DNA of 64,000 nucleotides from positions 1 to 64,000 of the forward strand of contig NZ_FNJQ01000002.1 of NCBI RefSeq assembly GCF_900104055.1, read 5' to 3'. Of the stretch, positions 26,253 to 35,024 are shown one piece after another. The position numbers were made by a program, and so were the translations under genes. The notes below the pieces were generated by a model that did no database searches, was not told where the DNA came from, and was given only the letters and a program-made list of their open reading frames with translations. Each line of letters begins with the position of its first letter. Within the stretch, counting starts at the first letter, position 1. The stretch comes from Pseudoselenomonas ruminantium (GTDB lineage Bacteria > Bacillota > Negativicutes > Selenomonadales > Selenomonadaceae).

Positions 26253-26621
26253 TTGAAGATTGCGATTGTAGGAGTTTGTGCTTCGGGGAAGACTACGCTG
26301 GTTGCCGGACTTAAGGCGGCTGGCTATGATGCTTATAATGTTGCGCAGGAACATTCCGGGATTCATGATTTTTGGGCGAAGCGCCATCCAGATATTTTGG
26401 TGATGATTGATGCCACCATGCCCGCTATCCATAAGCGGCGGGTTGTCTATTGGGATGAAAGCAGGCTGGAGGTGCAGCATAAGCGACTGGCAGATGCCAA
26501 GGCGCATGCCGACCTCTATATCCAGACGGACCAATACAACGCGCAGCAGGTGCGGGACAAGGTCATCAACTTCATTCAGGAATATAGAAAACGAAAGACA
26601 AAAGGGGATGAACTCTCTTGA
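26253..26621 (+). CDS. Small P-loop NTPase of unknown role
   Basis: The roughly 122-residue protein begins LKIAIVGVCASGKTTL, a Walker A loop (GxxxxGKTT) close to the N-terminus, followed by DILVMIDAT as a Walker B candidate. It ends in a basic helix. TTG 26253 is favoured with TAGGAG 8 bases upstream; GTG 26244 is the alternative. It overlaps the secD start by 4 bases. Length and layout recall small kinase-like or GTPase-like proteins, but I recognise no specific family and no substrate motif. Confidence 0.65.
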   Translation: MKIAIVGVCASGKTTLVAGLKAAGYDAYNVAQEHSGIHDFWAKRHPDILVMIDATMPAIHKRRVVYWDESRLEVQHKRLADAKAHADLYIQTDQYNAQQVRDKVINFIQEYRKRKTKGDELS

Positions 26622-27877
26622 GAAAGAACAATCTCATGAAGCTGATTGTCTGTGTCGTCGCCATCATTGGCATTTTCCTGGCCTTTGTAAAGCCGCTGGC
26701 TTTCTCGATTCGTCAGGGCCTCGATCTGCAGGGCGGTACCCATGTGGTGCTCGAAGCAGAGGACACAGATATTGCAAAAGTAAATGATGACGCCATGAAC
26801 CGTGTGGTCACGATCATGGAAAAGCGCGTCAACTCTTTGGGCCTTACGGAGCCGATTATTCAGCGCGAAGGTGAGCGCCGGGTGATCATCGAACTGCCGG
26901 GCGTCAAAGATCCGGATGCGGCCATCAAGACCATCGGCAAGACTGCTATGCTGGAATTCAAGGATGAAGAAGGCAATACCGTGCTCACGGGTACGGACCT
27001 GAAGGATGCCCAGGCGGCAACCAATCAGCAGAGCGGCCAGAACGTGGTCAATCTGGAATTCTCCGATGAAGGTGCACAGAAGTTTGCCGACCTCACGACG
27101 AAAAACGTCGGCCGCACGATTGCCATCCTGCTGGACGGCGAAGTGCTGACGGCGCCGAATGTCCGCGAGCCGATTCTCGGCGGCAAGGCGGAAATCACGG
27201 GGCAGAAGACGCTGGAAGAAGCGCAGAACCTGGCTGTCGTGCTCCGAAGCGGTGCCCTGCCGGTCAAAGTCAACATCATCGAAACCCGTACGGTTGGCCC
27301 GACGCTTGGTCAGGACTCCAAGGATAAATCCGTCTTTGCCTTTGCTGTCGGCATTGGTGCGGTATTGATCTTCATGCTGCTGTTCTACCGCCTGTCCGGT
27401 TTTATCGCTGACGTGGCGTTGATGGCTTATACGGTAGTGCTGCTGGCGTTGCTGTACCTGCTCGATGCTACGCTGACTCTGCCTGGTGTAGCTGGTATCA
27501 TCTTGTCCATCGGTATGGCCGTAGATGCTAACGTGCTGATTTTCGAGCACTTCAAGGAAGAATATCAGATTCAGGGCAAGACTCTGCGTCTGTCCATGGA
27601 TGCAGGCTTCAAACGTGCGTTCACGACCATCTTTGACTCCAATATCACGACGATTATCGCCGCCGGTGTGCTGTTCTTCTTAGGCACAGGCACGATTCGC
27701 GGCTTTGCCATCACCCTTGGCTTGGGCACGATGCTGTCCATGTTGACGGCTATCACGCTTTCGCAGTATCTGCTGAAGCTCATGATCAATTCCAAGATTT
27801 CGGAAAATCCCGGTGCATATGGTGCTAACGGCTATATGCTGTGGAAAAAGGAGGACTTGAAGCATGAACAAGCTTGA
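26618..27877 (+). CDS. secD: Protein translocase subunit SecD
   Basis: The 419-residue RND-type inner membrane protein helps complete Sec export using the proton gradient. It has an N-terminal membrane segment, the conserved FSIRQGLDLQGGTH motif, a periplasmic P1 region, and five C-terminal membrane segments ending in GMAVDANVLIFEH. The start is TTG 26618 inside the previous stop; ATG 26636 is an in-frame alternative. Overlaps secF by 14 bases. Confidence 0.96.
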   Translation: MRKNNLMKLIVCVVAIIGIFLAFVKPLAFSIRQGLDLQGGTHVVLEAEDTDIAKVNDDAMNRVVTIMEKRVNSLGLTEPIIQREGERRVIIELPGVKDPDAAIKTIGKTAMLEFKDEEGNTVLTGTDLKDAQAATNQQSGQNVVNLEFSDEGAQKFADLTTKNVGRTIAILLDGEVLTAPNVREPILGGKAEITGQKTLEEAQNLAVVLRSGALPVKVNIIETRTVGPTLGQDSKDKSVFAFAVGIGAVLIFMLLFYRLSGFIADVALMAYTVVLLALLYLLDATLTLPGVAGIILSIGMAVDANVLIFEHFKEEYQIQGKTLRLSMDAGFKRAFTTIFDSNITTIIAAGVLFFLGTGTIRGFAITLGLGTMLSMLTAITLSQYLLKLMINSKISENPGAYGANGYMLWKKEDLKHEQA

Positions 27878-28781
27878 TATTGCCGGACGCTCCAAACTCT
27901 GGTTTGCCATTTCCAGCATCATCATCGTCGCCGGACTCATCTGCATGTTTACCCGGGGCTTTAACTTCGGTATCGACTTCACGGGCGGTACGATTATCGA
28001 TCTGAAATTTGAACGCCCGGTGGCTATCGCTGAGGTGCGTACGAGTCTTGCTAAGTTTGGCCTCGAAGGTTCTCAGATCCAGCTGACCGGCGCAGAATCC
28101 GGAGTGACCGAAGCAGAAAATGTCATGATCCGTACAACGGACATGGAAGAGGAACAGCGCAAGGATGTCATGGCGGCCATCAAGACCGATGTGGGCAATT
28201 ATGATGTGCTGCGCGAGGAAAAAGTCGGTGCCACGATTGGCGGCGAGCTGATTACCAATGCCGTATTGGCCCTTGTGGTTTCCTGGGCGCTGATCATTGC
28301 CTATGTAGCGTACCGCTTTGAATGGCGCTTTGGCGTGGCCGCGGTATTGGCCCTCGTTCACGATATCCTCATCGTGCTGGCGGTGTTCTCCTTCACGGGA
28401 CGGCAGATCGATTCTTCGTTCATTGCAGCGCTGCTGACGATTGTTGGTTATTCCATCAACGATACCATCGTTATCTTTGACCGCATCCGAGAGAACCTCA
28501 AGCTGCATTTCCGCCGTGGCGGCGATGTGAACCATCTGGTCAACACTTCCGTATTCCAGACGCTCACGCGCTCTCTGTACACGGTGTTCACGGTTATGTT
28601 CACGACGTTTGCCCTGTATTTCTTCGGCGGCGAAACGACGAAGGACTTCGCCTTTGCCCTGCTGATCGGTTTCGGCAGCGGCTGTTATTCGTCCATCTTC
28701 ATCGCCAGCCCGCTCTGGGTGGCACTCCGTAAGATGGGGGACAAGAAAAAGGTTGTGGCCAGTGCGGCTGCAGCCAAATAA
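27864..28781 (+). CDS. secF: Protein translocase subunit SecF
   Basis: The 305-residue partner of SecD. Six membrane segments; conserved NFGIDFTGGTIID after the first, and SINDTIVIFDRIREN plus TLTRSLYTVFTV near the C-terminus are SecF hallmarks. ATG 27864. Followed by the structured terminator element copy 2. Confidence 0.96.
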   Translation: MNKLDIAGRSKLWFAISSIIIVAGLICMFTRGFNFGIDFTGGTIIDLKFERPVAIAEVRTSLAKFGLEGSQIQLTGAESGVTEAENVMIRTTDMEEEQRKDVMAAIKTDVGNYDVLREEKVGATIGGELITNAVLALVVSWALIIAYVAYRFEWRFGVAAVLALVHDILIVLAVFSFTGRQIDSSFIAALLTIVGYSINDTIVIFDRIRENLKLHFRRGGDVNHLVNTSVFQTLTRSLYTVFTVMFTTFALYFFGGETTKDFAFALLIGFGSGCYSSIFIASPLWVALRKMGDKKKVVASAAAAK

Positions 28782-28797
28782 TACGATATGCTAAGAC

Positions 28798-28879
28798 GCC
28801 CGGTGGGCTGGTAATATTTTTTCTCCGCTTAGACGTAAGCCGTCAAACGTTGCGGAAAAACATCACCAACCCGCCGGGC
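28798..28879. repeat. Structured terminator element, copy 2
   Basis: GCCCGGTGGGCTGGT (28798-28812) pairs with 28865-28879 (one wobble, one mismatch). The 52-base loop again contains TTTTTTC...CCGC/GCGG and a GAC...GTC hairpin, and shares AATA-TTT, GTCAAACGTT-CGGAAA and CATCACCA with the element at 22603-22681. It ends the secF transcript. The outer stem sequence differs from copy 1 but the pairing is kept. Confidence 0.75.
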
Positions 28880-29021
28880 TTATTGTGTTGTAATGGACTT
28901 TGGCTGGACATACTGTTTGATTTTACAGCGAATAAAATTAGTTGTTTGGCAGGAATTGGCAGACACGCTGGAGAACTTACCAACGTAGATATATTTATGG
29001 AAAGGGAAAAGGAGGTTTAGT

Positions 29022-29357
29022 ATGTTCAAACGTATATTGATAGCCTTTGCTGTTGCAGTATCACTGATGTTCACCGTGGTGCCGGATGGCTGTGCGGAGG
29101 CAGATTCGGTTTATATGGGGACATACAGTGATGGTACGAATGCCTATCTCTTGACGGAAAGTGTATATCTGAAGAGCAGAAGCCCATACACTTTCGATTG
29201 CACCATCGTCTACTCGGGAGTCAGCCTGTATTACTCTTTTTATCCCGTGAATGGCAGCCCGTATTACCGTAATTCTGAAGGGTATGAGGGCTATGTTTTT
29301 GGGGGCCAGTCGCCGGTGGCTTCGAATATCTATCAATATGTGGTGAATCACTGGTAA
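29022..29357 (+). CDS. Small secreted protein of unknown function
   Basis: The 111-residue product has a signal peptide (FKRILIAFAVAVSLMFTVVP, then CAEADS) and a short mature domain rich in Tyr and Ser, with repeated beta-strand-like stretches (YMGTYSDGTNAYL, YSGVSLYYSFYPVNG). GGAGG lies 7 bases before ATG 29022. I do not recognise the family. The Cys in VPDGCAEA is not in a clear lipobox. It stands alone between the secF terminator and a convergent gene; export to the periplasm or cell surface is likely. Confidence 0.75.
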   Translation: MFKRILIAFAVAVSLMFTVVPDGCAEADSVYMGTYSDGTNAYLLTESVYLKSRSPYTFDCTIVYSGVSLYYSFYPVNGSPYYRNSEGYEGYVFGGQSPVASNIYQYVVNHW

Positions 29358-29373
29358 AATTCTACAGACAAAA

Positions 29374-29402
29374 AATGCGGTCCCTGACGTGGGGACCGCA
29401 TT
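29374..29402. terminator. Bidirectional terminator
   Basis: AATGCGGTCCC (29374-29384) pairs with GGGACCGCATT (29392-29402). It lies between two convergent genes and has A-rich and T-rich flanks on either side, so it can end both transcripts. Confidence 0.8.
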
Positions 29403-29408
29403 AATTAT

Positions 29409-30326
29409 TTAGTTGGCCATAACGCTTTGCGCCATGGCTTTCATGGTTTCAATTGCCCGATACCGGTTGGAGTAATGTTCTGTCATGATCACGAGGATTA
29501 TGGCTCTGCCGTTTTGATAGATAATGCCGCCGTCATCATAGAGCCCGCCCAGTTCGCCGGTTTTATGCGCGATAACAGCCCCAGGAAGTGCTGCAGGGAA
29601 ACATTCGGTGTCGGTCTGTCCTTTTAGATAGGAAAGCATGATCTCATCCTGTTCGTAACCGACACATTCGTGGTTATAGATGCGCTGAAAAATATTTCCC
29701 AAATCGGTTACCGAGGTGTAATTGTCCCGTCCTGCATTTACAGCAGCAAAATCCATCATCTTTCTGGCCAGAGTGGTATCATTGTAGCCGTTGCGCCGGA
29801 TATAGGCGTTGATGTCATCCATCCCGAGTAAATCGATGATAAGATTGGTGGCGGTATTGTCACTTTCGGTTATCATCAGGCGCAGGACGGTATCCAGCGG
29901 CAGGACGGTTCCGCTGGCATAGCCGCAGAGTACGCCGGCACCGCCGACCTTGTCCTTGCTATGGAGAGTTATGCCTGTATTCAGGGCAAGCTGCCCATCA
30001 CGGACTTTTTCCATAGCATCTGCCAGCAGGAAGACTTTGATCATACTGGCGGAGCGCATGGGCTCGGATTGGTATATATATGGTTCACGGCTTTCCTGAG
30101 GATAAGCGGCGTAGAGTGAGTAGCGCGTGCTGTCGGCATTGGATAAGCCTGTAATCGCCTCGGCCAATGCCGTGTTGCTGTTATCTGCATTGGCATGAGC
30201 CTCGGGCAGACTTGCAGGCAGCGACGCGGTCTCCTTTGTTAGCAGGCTGGGAAGGATAAACAGCGCCAGCATGATAATTCCTGCGGGTAAGATAAACTTA
30301 GGGAAAATGACTTTTTTGCTTCTCAT
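29409..30326 (-). CDS. Class A beta-lactamase-like serine hydrolase, membrane-anchored
   Basis: The 305-residue protein has one N-terminal membrane segment (PAGIIMLALFILPSLL) and a penicillin-binding-type fold: S94-M-I-K97 (SxxK), S155-D-N157 (SDN) and K255-T-G257 (KTG). The omega-loop Glu (position 166 in class A numbering) that deacylates beta-lactams appears replaced: the aligned segment reads ARKMMDF with Met. A true beta-lactamase is therefore doubtful; a DD-peptidase-like or orphan serine hydrolase fits better. Anchored with the catalytic domain outside the inner membrane. Confidence 0.8.
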   Translation of the reverse strand: MRSKKVIFPKFILPAGIIMLALFILPSLLTKETASLPASLPEAHANADNSNTALAEAITGLSNADSTRYSLYAAYPQESREPYIYQSEPMRSASMIKVFLLADAMEKVRDGQLALNTGITLHSKDKVGGAGVLCGYASGTVLPLDTVLRLMITESDNTATNLIIDLLGMDDINAYIRRNGYNDTTLARKMMDFAAVNAGRDNYTSVTDLGNIFQRIYNHECVGYEQDEIMLSYLKGQTDTECFPAALPGAVIAHKTGELGGLYDDGGIIYQNGRAIILVIMTEHYSNRYRAIETMKAMAQSVMAN

Positions 30327-30455
30327 AGTAACACGCCCTTCTTGTTGATATATCTGATTCCTATTGTAACAGATAAGGAAGGATTTTGACTTAGCAATGC
30401 TAATTATTCGGCATGAGCTTGATGATTCCTGCTGAAAGTTGCAAAAAAATGTCTT

Positions 30456-30484
30456 TTGAAAAATTTCAAAATTTATGTTAAAAT
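30456..30484 (+). promoter_or_regulatory. Promoter of carD
   Basis: TTGAAA (30456-30461) and TAAAAT (30479-30484) with a 17-base spacer, about 55 bases upstream of the carD start. Confidence 0.55.
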
Positions 30485-30540
30485 AATAGCAATGGCTTCC
30501 TGGATCGTTATTATTTCTTCTTGATAATGGGGGTGGGTGC

Positions 30541-31032
30541 TTGTTACAAATCGGTGATAAGGTGGTCTATCCAATGCATGGTGCCGGCATCATTGCCGGC
30601 ATTGAGAAGTGTGAGGTTTTGGGTGAGGGCAGGTCATACTATGTTCTGCAGATGCCGCTCGGGGATATGAAGGTGATGATTCCTGCGGATAAGGCAGACC
30701 ATATTGGCCTCAGGGATGTGATTCCGGAAGAACGGGTGGACGAAGTGCGGGATGTGCTTGAGGATGAGCCGGACCGCCTGCTGGGCACCTGGAACCGGCG
30801 GTATCATACGAATCTGGAACGGCTGAAGTCCGGGGATATTTGCGATGCGGCGGCTGTAACCCGCAATCTTGTGGTGCAGGAACGGGAACGGCGCATATCA
30901 GCAGGCGAGCGCAGGCTTTTAGATCTGGCCCGTCAGATCGTGGTCAGTGAACTCGTATATGCCTGCGATAAGAGTCCGGCAGAAGTAGAGGACTGGATGG
31001 ATGATATCCTGGCGGCTAATGGAAGCAAGTGA
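30541..31032 (+). CDS. carD: CarD-family transcription regulator
   Basis: This 163-residue protein carries an N-terminal CarD/CdnL RNA polymerase-interacting domain (QIGDKVVYPMHGAGIIAGIE, a Tudor-like fold) and an all-helical C-terminal DNA-backbone-binding region. CarD proteins bind the RNAP beta subunit and stabilise open promoter complexes. TTG 30541 is the only in-frame start with a plausible ribosome site (GGGGGTGG). The carD-yacL-ispD-ispF order is conserved in Firmicutes. Confidence 0.92.
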   Translation: MLQIGDKVVYPMHGAGIIAGIEKCEVLGEGRSYYVLQMPLGDMKVMIPADKADHIGLRDVIPEERVDEVRDVLEDEPDRLLGTWNRRYHTNLERLKSGDICDAAAVTRNLVVQERERRISAGERRLLDLARQIVVSELVYACDKSPAEVEDWMDDILAANGSK

Positions 31033-31038
31033 ATAAGG

Positions 31039-31068
31039 GGCAGGTAGTTGCAACTATCTGCCTTTTTT
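31039..31068 (+). terminator. Terminator after carD
   Basis: GGCAGGTAGTTG (31039-31050) is followed directly by its near-perfect complement (31051-31062, one wobble) and a TTTTTT run. Confidence 0.85.
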
Positions 31069-31072
31069 ATCG

Positions 31073-31102
31073 TTGACAGTGGCAGGTGAAATTTACTATA
31101 CT
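31073..31102 (+). promoter_or_regulatory. Promoter of yacL
   Basis: TTGACA (31073-31078) and TATACT (31097-31102) with an 18-base spacer, immediately after the carD terminator and 41 bases before yacL. Confidence 0.8.
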
Positions 31103-31143
31103 TAAAGTTATGCAAGTAAATATCATAGGAAGGAGGTGATCTG

Positions 31144-32295
31144 ATGTTAGACCGAGTTTTGCGTTTCTTCATTATCCTGTTGTTCGCGATTGCGGGCGGG
31201 GCACTTCTCAATATGGCCACGCCGTTTCTGACCTTTTTTATCAGCACTGAGATCCTGGAAACAGAGATGGGCTTTTTCAAGCTGTCCATTGCTGGTTTCC
31301 TGAGCATTCTCTTTGGGGCCGCCCTGGGCGCAGCCTCTGGTTTTCTCTTATCTCCTTTTTTCATCCGCAAACTCAAGGGCTTTGCCGTGTTTGTGGAGGC
31401 ACAGCTAAACAAGATGCCGACGCATGACGTGATAGCTGGTGCCATTGGTTTACTTATCGGACTCATTATTGCAAATCTGCTGGGGTATGCTTTCTCGAAG
31501 ATTCCTGTGGTAGGGGAGTATATCCCGGTCGTGTTCAGCATCGTGCTGGGCTATCTTGGCATTCATATCATGATAAAAAAGCGCTCGGAGCTCGTGAGCA
31601 TCTTTGACTTCATTCCGAAGTTCATGAAGGAATTGGTCAAGATCCGGGAGGCCAAGCAGGCGGCAGCGCCGAAACTAGCGGCGGCTGAAACTGGTGAGCA
31701 GCCTTGTTATAAGCTGCTGGATACCAGCGTCATCATCGATGGGCGCATTGCCGATATTTGCGAAACGGGCTTTTTGGAAGGCACGCTGTTGATTCCAGTG
31801 TTCGTGCTGGAAGAACTCCAGCATATCGCCGATTCGGCCGATGCCTTGAAGCGGGTACGCGGCCGCCGGGGGTTGGATATCCTGCAGAAAATCCGCAAGG
31901 AATCCCGCATGAAGGTGGAAATCACCGAGGTGGATTTCGAGGATATCCCTGAAGTGGATTCCAAACTCGTGCAGTTGGCACAGCAGGTGGGGGGCAAGAT
32001 CATCACCAATGATTTCAACCTCAACAAAGTAGCGCAGCTGCGGGGCGTGGAAGTCCTGAACATCAATGCTCTGTCCAATGCCGTGAAACCTGTGGTCATC
32101 CCTGGGGAAACCATGCAGGTGGCGATTGTCAAATCCGGCAAGGAGGCAGGCCAGGGCGTGGCCTATCTCGAAGACGGCACCATGATTGTCGTGGAAAACG
32201 GCAACCATTACATGGGCGAGACCATTGAGGTGGAAGTGACGTCTGCCCTGCAGACAGCGGCAGGCCGAATGATTTTTGCCAAGCCGAAAAATTAA
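31144..32295 (+). CDS. yacL: PIN/TRAM-domain membrane protein YacL
   Basis: The 383-residue protein has about four N-terminal membrane segments, then a PIN nuclease domain starting LLDTSVIIDGRIADI (catalytic Asp) and ending in a TRAM domain near YLEDGTMIVVENG. YacL homologues are membrane-linked putative ribonucleases of unknown substrate. ATG 31144 follows GGAGGTGA. It lies in the conserved block with carD and ispD. Confidence 0.92.
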   Translation: MLDRVLRFFIILLFAIAGGALLNMATPFLTFFISTEILETEMGFFKLSIAGFLSILFGAALGAASGFLLSPFFIRKLKGFAVFVEAQLNKMPTHDVIAGAIGLLIGLIIANLLGYAFSKIPVVGEYIPVVFSIVLGYLGIHIMIKKRSELVSIFDFIPKFMKELVKIREAKQAAAPKLAAAETGEQPCYKLLDTSVIIDGRIADICETGFLEGTLLIPVFVLEELQHIADSADALKRVRGRRGLDILQKIRKESRMKVEITEVDFEDIPEVDSKLVQLAQQVGGKIITNDFNLNKVAQLRGVEVLNINALSNAVKPVVIPGETMQVAIVKSGKEAGQGVAYLEDGTMIVVENGNHYMGETIEVEVTSALQTAAGRMIFAKPKN

Positions 32296-32303
32296 GTATG
32301 TGG

Positions 32304-32340
32304 TTAAGCCTTCCCCTCGGAGGGAAGGCTTAATTTCTTA
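32304..32340 (+). terminator. Terminator after yacL
   Basis: TTAAGCCTTCCC (32304-32315) pairs with GGGAAGGCTTAA (32322-32333), followed by TTTCTTA. It lies 13 bases before the ispD start, so some readthrough is expected. Confidence 0.75.
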
Positions 32341-32352
32341 GGAGTTGATTTC

Positions 32353-33108
32353 ATGGTCAGTGTTATTTTCCCGGCCGCTGGGCAGGGAAAACGAATGCAG
32401 GCTGGTATAAATAAAGTGCTCTTGACTTTAGCGGGAGAGCCTATATTGGTGCGCACCTTAAAGACGTTCGCCGCGGTGGAAGAAGTGGGAGAGCTTATCG
32501 TGGTAGTCGCTGCTGATGAAGTGGCGACAGTGGAAACGCAGCTGCGCAAGGTACGCGGGCTGAAGCCTTTGCAGGTGGTGGCCGGCGGCAGCGAGCGCCA
32601 GTATTCCATCTACAATGGGCTGCAGAAGGTGGCCCAAGATGCTGATGTGGTGCTGGTGCATGATGCGGCCCGGCCCATGGTGACGGCCAAGACCATTCAG
32701 GCAGTTATCGATACGGCTCGCACTAAGGGCGGCGCCATTGCGGCAGTGCCCGCCAAGAACACCATCAAGGTGGTGGATGCTGACGGACTGGTGGTGGATA
32801 CGCCGCCGCGCAGCACCCTTTGGGAAGTGCAGACGCCGCAGGGCTTCCGCAAGGAAATCCTGCTCGAGGCCAATGAGGCGGCCATTGCCGATGATTTCCT
32901 GGGCACGGATGATGCGAGTCTCGTAGAGCGCATCGGTGTTCCTGTGGCCGTGGTGCAGAGTGATTACCGCAATATCAAGGTGACCACGCCGGAAGACCTG
33001 CTGATTGCTGAAGCCTTCCTGAAATGTACGGCTGAGGATGAAGCACGGAGCCTGCAGGCAGCGGCCGCTGAGGCGCGCGAAGCGTGGTTGAAGGAGGCAA
33101 AATCATGA
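32353..33108 (+). CDS. ispD: 2-C-methyl-D-erythritol 4-phosphate cytidylyltransferase
   Basis: The 251-residue enzyme uses CTP to activate MEP in the non-mevalonate isoprenoid pathway. Motifs: [16 protein letters not shown] at the nucleotide-binding N-terminus, [11 protein letters not shown], and [16 protein letters not shown] 32353. Its TGA overlaps the ispF ATG. Confidence 0.96.
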   Translation: MVSVIFPAAGQGKRMQAGINKVLLTLAGEPILVRTLKTFAAVEEVGELIVVVAADEVATVETQLRKVRGLKPLQVVAGGSERQYSIYNGLQKVAQDADVVLVHDAARPMVTAKTIQAVIDTARTKGGAIAAVPAKNTIKVVDADGLVVDTPPRSTLWEVQTPQGFRKEILLEANEAAIADDFLGTDDASLVERIGVPVAVVQSDYRNIKVTTPEDLLIAEAFLKCTAEDEARSLQAAAAEAREAWLKEAKS

Positions 33109-33581
33109 CAAGATTTGGCATGGGCTATGATGTCCATCGTCTGGTGGAAGGACGCAAGCTCATTATCGGGGGCGTGGAAATCCCCCATACGTTAGGCCTG
33201 TTGGGCCATTCCGATGCAGATGTATTGCTCCATGCGGTGGCAGATGCCCTGCTCGGCGCGGCAGCTTTGGGCGATATCGGCCGTCATTTCCCCGATACAG
33301 ATCCGCAGTTCAAGGGCGCTGACAGCATGAAGCTGCTGGCGCATGTGGCGGAACTGATCAAGGAAAAAGGCTATGTGACGGGCAACGTGGATGCGACCAT
33401 CGTGGCCCAGAAGCCCAAGATGAAGGATTTTATCCCGCAGATGAACGCAAATATCGCTCGTGTGCTCGGGATTGAACTAGACCAGGTAAATGTCAAGGCC
33501 ACCACTGAGGAAAAGCTCGGCTTTACCGGCAGTGAGGAAGGTATCTCCGCCTATGCGGTGGCAGGTATCGAAAAGGTCTGA
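33105..33581 (+). CDS. ispF: 2-C-methyl-D-erythritol 2,4-cyclodiphosphate synthase
   Basis: The 158-residue trimeric enzyme follows IspD in the same pathway (IspE is elsewhere). Family signatures: GMGYDVHRL with metal-binding Asp and His, [13 protein letters not shown], and [14 protein letters not shown] 33105 overlaps the ispD stop, showing coupled translation. Confidence 0.96.
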   Translation: MTRFGMGYDVHRLVEGRKLIIGGVEIPHTLGLLGHSDADVLLHAVADALLGAAALGDIGRHFPDTDPQFKGADSMKLLAHVAELIKEKGYVTGNVDATIVAQKPKMKDFIPQMNANIARVLGIELDQVNVKATTEEKLGFTGSEEGISAYAVAGIEKV

Positions 33582-33596
33582 CCAGGAGGAATCTCA

Positions 33597-35024
33597 ATGT
33601 TAAAAGTATACAATACCATGACACGCAGCAAAGAAGAGTTCAAACCCTTGAAAGAGGGGGAGGCCAGCATCTACTGCTGCGGCGTCACGCCTTATAACCA
33701 TCCCCATATCGGCAATGCCCGTCCGTTCGTGACCTGGGATGTGATTCGCCGTTACCTTGCCCACAAAGGCTACAAGGTACGCTATATCCAGAACTTCACG
33801 GATGTGGATGACAAGATCATCCGCACGGCCAACGAAGAAGGCGTGAAGTGGAGCGATATTTCCGGCCGTTATATTGACGCATACTTCAAGGCCATGGATG
33901 CCCTGAACGTCAAGCGGGCGGATATCTATCCCCGGGTAAGTGAAACGATCCCTGACATCATCGCTATGGTGCAGAAGCTCGTGGACAAGGGCTATGCCTA
34001 TGCCGTGGATAATGGGGATGTATTCTACCGCGTGGAAAAATTTGCGGGCTATGGCAAACTCAGTGGCCGCAAGCTCGAAGACATGCAGGCCGGTGCCCGC
34101 ATTGATGTCGATGAGCGCAAGGAACATCCGATGGACTTTGCCCTCTGGAAGGCCGCTAAGCCCGGCGAACCGAGCTGGGACAGCCCCTGGGGCAAAGGCC
34201 GTCCGGGCTGGCATATCGAGTGCTCCACCATGTCCCTGAAATATTTGGGTGAGAAGTTCGACTTCCATGGCGGCGGCAGCGACCTGATCTTCCCGCATCA
34301 TGAAAATGAGATTGCCCAGAGTCAGGCCTGCATCGGGGACGAGCACAGCTTTGCCCAGTATTGGCTGCACAATGGCTTCATCACCATCCATAACGAGAAG
34401 ATGTCCAAGTCCAAGAACAACTTCTTTACGGTGAAGGATATTTTGGCTGAGTACCCGGGTGAGGTGGTGCGCTTCTTCATCCTGCAGACGCATTACAGAA
34501 GCCCGCTGGATTTCAGCGACGAGCGCCTCAAGGAAGCGCAGACGAGCCTGAACCGTCTGGCCCAGTCCAAGGGCTTTATGGATGAACTGCTGGCCAAATC
34601 CGGCCAGAGCGATACGGCCAAGGAATTGGCAGACAAAGCTGCCGGCTATGTCAAGGAATTCCATGAAGCCATGGATGATGACTTCAATACGGCCCTGGCC
34701 ATCAGTCAGATCTTTGCCTTGTCCAAGGACATCAACATTTACTATCAGGATGTCATGAACAAGGGCACGGCTTTCGACAGCGAAAACTTTGCCAAGGTGG
34801 CAGCGGCTTACAAGCTTATGACGAGCATTATCGGCATCTTCGAACAGGCAGAGGCTGCGGATGATGAACTGGCCAACAAGCTCATGGATCTCATCATCAA
34901 TATCCGTCAGGATGCCCGCAAGGAAAAGAACTGGGGCCTGGCTGACAAGATCCGCGATGAACTGAAGGAAGCCGGGGTAATCCTTGAGGATACGCCCAAT
35001 GGGGTACGGTGGAAAAAGGCATGA
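33597..35024 (+). CDS. cysS: Cysteinyl-tRNA synthetase
   Basis: The 475-residue class I synthetase charges tRNA-Cys. It shows the zinc Cys and HIGH-type signature YCCGVTPYNHPHIGNARPF near residues 27-45, GWHIECSTM with a further zinc ligand, and KMSKSKNN. ATG 33597 follows AGGAGG. Its last bases overlap mrnC. I see no T-box, consistent with expression from the upstream operon. Confidence 0.97.
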   Translation: MLKVYNTMTRSKEEFKPLKEGEASIYCCGVTPYNHPHIGNARPFVTWDVIRRYLAHKGYKVRYIQNFTDVDDKIIRTANEEGVKWSDISGRYIDAYFKAMDALNVKRADIYPRVSETIPDIIAMVQKLVDKGYAYAVDNGDVFYRVEKFAGYGKLSGRKLEDMQAGARIDVDERKEHPMDFALWKAAKPGEPSWDSPWGKGRPGWHIECSTMSLKYLGEKFDFHGGGSDLIFPHHENEIAQSQACIGDEHSFAQYWLHNGFITIHNEKMSKSKNNFFTVKDILAEYPGEVVRFFILQTHYRSPLDFSDERLKEAQTSLNRLAQSKGFMDELLAKSGQSDTAKELADKAAGYVKEFHEAMDDDFNTALAISQIFALSKDINIYYQDVMNKGTAFDSENFAKVAAAYKLMTSIIGIFEQAEAADDELANKLMDLIINIRQDARKEKNWGLADKIRDELKEAGVILEDTPNGVRWKKA

